Shown: piece by piece, positions 59,155 to 64,000 of the stretch
Numbering within the stretch: the stretch's first letter is position 1
Layout of the letters: the number at the start of each line of letters is the position of its first letter
Origin: Chionoecetes opilio
Taxonomy: Eukaryota; Arthropoda; Malacostraca; Decapoda; Majidae
Direction: 5' to 3'
Length of the DNA stretch: 64,000 nt
NCBI GenBank assembly: GCA_016584305.1
Contig: JACEEZ010022897.1
Coordinates: 111,001 to 175,000, forward strand
Program-made: the position numbers and the translations under genes
Notes under the pieces: model-generated
Database searches by the model: none
What the model saw: the letters and a program-made list of their open reading frames with translations, nothing else
Told to the model about the DNA's origin: nothing

Positions 59155-59395
59155 TTCTCCTCCCGCTCTCTCTCTCTCCGCCCGCTCTTTTCTCTCTCTC
59201 TCTCCTTTTCTCCTCTCTCTCTCCTCCCTCTTTTTCTCTCCTCTCCTCTCCTCTTCCTCCCCTTTCCTTTTCCTCTCTCTCTCTTTCTTTTTTTTATATT
59301 TATTATTTATTATTTTTTAAAATTAATTTAAAAGGGGGGGGGAGGAGGGGAGAGGGGGGAGGGGAGGGAGGGGGGGGGGGAAAAGGGGTTTAAAA
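59155..59395. repeat. Low-complexity CT-rich and G-rich block
   Basis: Polypyrimidine 59155-59310, then AT, then G/A-rich 59330-59395. Confidence 0.9.
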
Positions 59396-59479
59396 AAGGG
59401 TTTTTGGTTACTCTCTCAATCCAGGGGCTCACCGTGGGGGGGCAAGGGGACTTACCCCCCCAATAAAGGATTTTCGGGG

Positions 59480-62400
59480 GGGGATCCTAGAATGCCATAG
59501 GGTAAGGCAAAAAGACCCCTTACCCTTTTCAGCGCTTTTGAAACGGCCCGGCTAGGAAACCGATAAAGCCCTTATTTTCGAAGTTCGGCGCTTTGCACTG
59601 CCTTACACCTCCAAACCTAGGGCTGGGCTGGTCCGGAATCCTACTAGCCAATCAGTTTTCCATCGAGCTGTTTAGGCAGTTTGCCCAAAATCACAAGCTT
59701 GAACCGTCCCTCTGCTGAGCAGGATTTGCCCCTCCCTCCCAAACCAAAGCATTTATGGCAGGAAACCACCGCTCTCCCCCCCCCCAAAAGCTGTTTCATC
59801 ACATTGACGTTAAAACGCGGTTTTTTCCCATTTTAATATTTTTGCATTAGGCTTTCCAACACCATATAATCGTTGGGGTGTGCCGCCCCGGGACAGGGGG
59901 TTAAAAATTTAATTGCAAGCAACATTAAAAATAGGGAAAATAAATAAAAAAGGGAAAAAATTTTTATACCATTTCTTTTTGGCTCTCTTATCTTTTTATA
60001 GGTTTTTACGAAAAGTTTTTGCTTTCATATATGCACAAATTCTCGTAAAATTACTATTTCGCTGTCCTAAATTCATCTGGTATATGATAATCCGTGTAAT
60101 ACACAACTTTTAGTGCGGGCGGAGCCCTGCCCCCCCCGGGCCCCGCCCCAAACCCAAACACACAACCAACTTTTTCTTATCACCACATATAACCCCTAAA
60201 AGCCGCATTAGTCTTGCACATCAATTCAACCACCTTGCAACACTTTAATCTAAACACCATTTGTTACGTTGAGGAATAAAAAAGGCTGTATTTGTTTTAT
60301 AAACAGAAGATAATTCCTGTCAAAGGCCCCAAAGCGCTACTAAGTCGGGGTCTGACCATGCCTTAGTTTTCAGCCCCTTTTTAGCGGTCCACAAAGGCAG
60401 CGCCCCTCGCTGACATTGCGGTGGGGGGCGTTTCGCCTTACCACGGCCCCCTGTGGATAGGGGCCCATTTCCCCAATCCAGTCTGCCCCACCCCCCCCAA
60501 AATTGCTGCTAGTAGCCGGGCCAGATGCTGAATGAGCGGGGCGCCCTATCCACTAGGGCGCCTTGGAAAGGAAAAACGCCCTCCCCCGAAATGCTCAGTC
60601 GAGATTGCTCCTTAGTGGCACCGAAAAGGGCCTAAAAAACTAAGGCTGGTCAACCCGACTTAGTGGCTGCTGGGGGCCCTTTTGCGACATTCTTTTCTTT
60701 TTAAAAGCAAATACGCCTTGTTTTCTTTCCCTACAACAACAATTGGTGTTTACATATTAATAGTTTTGAAAGGGTGTGTATAAATTTGATCGGGGCGCTA
60801 ATGCGGCATTATGGGTTTTTAATGCTGGTTAAAATGTTGTGTTGGTGTTGGTTAGGGGCGGGCGGCGGCGGCGGGCGGGCAGGTGCTCCGCCCGCCAAAA
60901 ATATGTACTTTAAATACGGTATTATCATACTACCAATGTTTTAGGACGCTGAACCTACCATCTTTTCAGAGACATTATGCATACATAAATTATAAAAATT
61001 GCAAAAACTATACCTATATAAGATAACAGGCAAAATAAAACGTTTAAAAAATTTTTTTTCCCCTTTTTTTTTATTCATCTTTCCTTATTCCTGGAATTTG
61101 CTTGCTTTAAATTTTCACTCACGCCCCGGGAATCGGCACACCCTAACGATTATCATGGGTATGGCACGCCCCAATGCAAAATTATAATGGTCAAACCTGC
61201 GTTGAACTCAAACTTTAAAAAACAGCTTTTGGGGGGGGAGGGGGGTGTATCCTTCCTAAGTGCTTGGTTAGGGAGGGAGGGGGAACTCCTTGCTTCAGCA
61301 GGCGTTTCAAGCCCCGTGATTGGGCGAAACTGCCTAAGCAGCGCTCAATAGGGAACGTGATTGGCTAGTAGGATTCTCGGGCCACCCCCGCCCTAGGCTT
61401 TGGGGGTGTAAGGGATGCAAAAACGCCCGAAATTTCGACTGTACTGGGCTTTAGTCGGGGCCTTACCGGGCCGTTACAAAAAAGCCCCAAACGGGAAGGG
61501 CTCTTTTCGCCTTACCCCTAGGGACTTCTCACATCTCCCCCCTGCTACCCAAAAATAAAAAAAGAATTTTAGCGTTAGGAACCAGGGGCCAATGCTGAGA
61601 GTGAGCTAGGGGGCCCTATCCCTAGGGCGCCTGTGGTAAGGCGAAACGCCCTCCCACCGCAAAGCTCGCCCCAGATTGCTGCCTTAGTGGGCCCCCTAAA
61701 GGCGCTGAAAAAAAGGCAGGTCGACCCGACTTAGTGAGTGCTGTGGGCTTTTCAGACATTCATCTTCTGTTTATAAAGCAAATACAGCCCTTTTTTCAGT
61801 TTTCCACAACAACAATTGGGGTTTCTATTAATAGTGTTGCAAGGTGTGTTGAAATTTATCGTGCAAGACTATCGGGATTATAGGGGGTTATATCTGGGAT
61901 AAAAATGTTGTGTTTTGTTGGTTAGGGCGGGCGGGGGGCGGCGGGCGGCGGGTGCTCCGCCCGCACTAAAATTTTTCTATTAACGGTTTTCATACTCCAG
62001 TGATTTTGGACAGCAACCTACCATCATCTTCCGAGACATTTTGTGCTATCATAATGTTAAAAAAATTTCAGTAAACTATACCTAAATAAGTAACGAAGCA
62101 AAAAGAATCGTGTATAAAATTTTTTTTTTTTCCTTTTTTTTTCTCTTCTCCTTATTTTCCCGGAATGTTGCTTGCATTAAATTTTCCCTCACGTCCCGAA
62201 CGGGGGGGACCCTAAAGATTTCTGGGTATGGGACGTCCCCCAAAGCAAAAAATATTAAGTGGTCAAAAAACCGCGTTGAACGTCAAAATTGTGATGAAAC
62301 AGCTTTTTTGGCGGGGGGGAAACGGTGATCCTTGCCATAATGCTTGGTTAGGGAGGGAGGGAAAACATTCCTTCTTTTAACAGAGACGTGTTCAAGCCTT

Positions 62401-62620
62401 TGTTGGTCGAAGCTGCCCAACACGCTCGATAGGCAAAGTATTGGGTAGTAATTCTCGGGCCCGCCCACGCCCTGGGTTTGGAGGTTTTAAGGGAGTGCAA
62501 AAGCCCTAATTTTCGACTGTACATGGGCTTTTGTCGGGGCCCTTTGCCGGGCCTTTTTCAAAGCGCCTGAAGACGGGGAGGCCTCTTTTCGCCTTACCTC
62601 TATGGCACTTCTCAAACATC
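59480..62620. repeat. 1.07-kb repeat: one inverted and two direct copies
   Basis: Landmarks recur at about 1070-1080 bp: 'ggtgctccgcccgc' at 60882 and 61951, 'gcttggttagggagggaggg' at 61261 and 62341, and 'tttcgactgtac' near 61433 and 62512. About 59500-60480 is the inverse of the same unit ('gtgcgggcggagc' at 60113, 'ccctccctcccaaaccaaagc' region near 59732). No coding potential; sequence is error-rich. Confidence 0.65.
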
Positions 62621-62627
62621 TCCCCCC

Positions 62628-63275
62628 AGGACGGAGGCATGTTAACACAGTGTAGGGCAGGTAAAGATGGGGCCAGGGTAAGGCAGTGAGGCGGGGAAAA
62701 ACGGACGGAGGCGGTTCACAGTGGAGGCAGTTAAGGGGTGGGTGGGAGGGAAAAAACAGGGCGTGAGCGGTTAACACAGGGCGGGGGGCAGGGTTAAAAG
62801 GGAGTGGGAGCCAGGGGAAGGGAGTGGGTGGCAGGGGAACACAGGACGGGGGGCAGGGTTTTTCACGGCGGAGGCGGGACACGGAGGGAGGCGGTTTTGG
62901 CGTGGGAGCCGGGTAAGGCGTGGGTGGGAGGGTAACCAGGGCGGAGGCAGGTTAAAACAGGGCGGGGGGGCAGGTTAGGGGTGGGAGCCAGGGGAAAAGG
63001 ATGGGTGGGGGGGTAACCAGGGGGAGGCGGTTTAAAACAGGACGGGGGCAGTTTAAAACGGAGGGGGCAGGTTAAGGGGTGGGACCAGGGGAAAAGGGAG
63101 TGGGGGCAGGGGAACACAGACGGGGGGGCGGTTTAAAACGGGGGGGGCAGTTAAGGCAGGGGGGCCGGGTAAGGCAGTGGAGGCAGGGTAACACAGGGCG
63201 GGGGCAGGTTACACATGGTTGCAGGTTTAAAGGGAGGGGTGCCAGGTAAGGCATGGGAGGCAGGGTTAAAACGGC
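62628..63275. repeat. G-rich minisatellite
   Basis: Imperfect units of about 17-20 bp built on 'ggcaggttaacacagggcgg' and 'ggcagggtaaggcagtggg'. Pro-rich minus-strand frames across it are artefacts of the repeat. Confidence 0.8.
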
Positions 63276-63391
63276 TTTTTAGTTACCTTATCATGATCTG
63301 TACTTTATTTGTTTAAACTAAGTACCCATGTAAAAACCCGTTTTTTTGGGGCAATAAGGGAAAAAAAAAAATTTTTTTTTTAAAAATTTTT

Positions 63392-63392
63392 N
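63392..63392. other. Single ambiguous base N at a quality boundary
   Basis: The only N in the window. It follows a poly-A/poly-T run and precedes a (GA)n stretch (63393-63418). Sequence to the right is clean, to the left error-rich, consistent with an assembly join. Confidence 0.8.
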
Positions 63393-63418
63393 GAGAGAGA
63401 GAGGAGAGAGAGAGAGGA

Positions 63419-64000
63419 AGGCTGCTTAAACACTTGGGATCTTATTAAGAGCTGCCCACGGGAGTCATATATGAAAATCCAGTAGGTCATTTATACACCA
63501 CAATTTTCTCCCAATAAGAAAATAATACGTCCTTAATTCTCATACAAATCTGCCTCAATTTTTCCGACCGCGGTCAATGGACCCATTTACTCACACCTAA
63601 AACACGGAGTATTATAAAGCTTTGGGTGCAATATAGGCTACATATCACTGTACTCATATTCTTTTTGCTGAGAAATGCACCTTAAATGAAATATATGGCC
63701 TTTTTGGGGCCAAAATATCACAACACGGCGGAACGCGCTGTGATTGGTTGTGATGTAGTAACTGCAGACTCAGATCTCGCCTGATCAGCTGATCGGCTTG
63801 TTTTGGCTCAGCAAACCGCAAATTATAGTTTTATTTTACTAACCTAACTAACTTGCATTACCCCTACTACCGCAAGATGACCAGTAATCCTCCTTCAAGT
63901 GATGTAGTAGGTATTCACTGTGTTTGTGAATATAGGCGTATTTTAGGCGTATTTTGTCCATGCCCTTGGAAGTAAAATTTTACTTATTTAAGCTCCGCCC
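63419..64000. other. Clean sequence, no gene seen
   Basis: Contains at about 63845-63935 a copy of the interspersed repeat at 18735-18840 ('cgcaagatgaccagtaatcc', 'tcactgtgtttgtgaatata'). Otherwise unassigned. Confidence 0.45.

Noticed and set aside
62487..63254. Pro-rich minus-strand proteins
   Set aside because: Translations of the G-rich minisatellite.

Overview
The window looks like arthropod nuclear DNA, most likely a decapod crustacean. There is no operon-like coding. Long introns are packed with nested non-LTR retrotransposons, tRNA-derived SINEs and many families of TA-, TTAA-, TTA- and 8-bp-TSD DNA transposons. There are also interstitial CCTAA (arthropod TTAGG-type) repeats. The organism assignment is inference from repeat style, not a species identification.

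One host gene can be supported, on the minus strand. Its first coding exon (53755-53693) and internal exons at 25400-25341 and 17941-17760 each have good splice sites and compatible phases. Read in order they give an acidic, Ser-rich N-terminus with no stop. The introns are about 28.3 kb and 7.4 kb. The transposons from about 17.9 to 53.7 kb are therefore intronic; what lies below 17.7 kb may be the next intron. I could not find the downstream exons, and the protein is not firmly recognised.

Layout. 0-5.7 kb: Tigger/pogo-type elements nested in one another, a hAT element and a LINE 3' end. 6.7-9.1 kb: two TTAA elements back to back, the second carrying a complete non-autonomous Helitron. 10-14.8 kb: two minus-strand copies of one LINE. 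15-16.7 kb: an older LINE hit by two hAT elements, one of them hit again by a SINE. 18.9-20.6 kb: Tigger in minisatellite, with a second Tigger and a PIF/Harbinger MITE inside. 20.7-24 kb: CR1-type LINE pieces around a MITE with a LINE-derived tandem repeat. 26.6-27.3 kb: a 645-bp foldback. 27.5-30.8 kb: nested Tigger and piggyBac-like elements. 31-36.8 kb: more MITEs, a Jockey/CR1-type LINE and a second piggyBac MITE. 38.5-44.8 kb: foldback families and CCTAA repeats.

From about 45.4 kb to a single N at 63392 the sequence changes character: homopolymers are inflated, and copies of repeats that are clean elsewhere are full of indels. This is probably unpolished assembly sequence. A cleaner island spans about 52.6-53.9 kb and holds host exon 1. 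Inside the noisy block lies a frameshifted gene of a transposase-like family (about 49.6-52.0 kb, + strand), lying between inverted arms at 45.6-46.3 and 52.25-52.99 kb. Near the end are a 1.07-kb repeat in inverted plus direct copies and a G-rich minisatellite. Coordinates in the noisy block are approximate.
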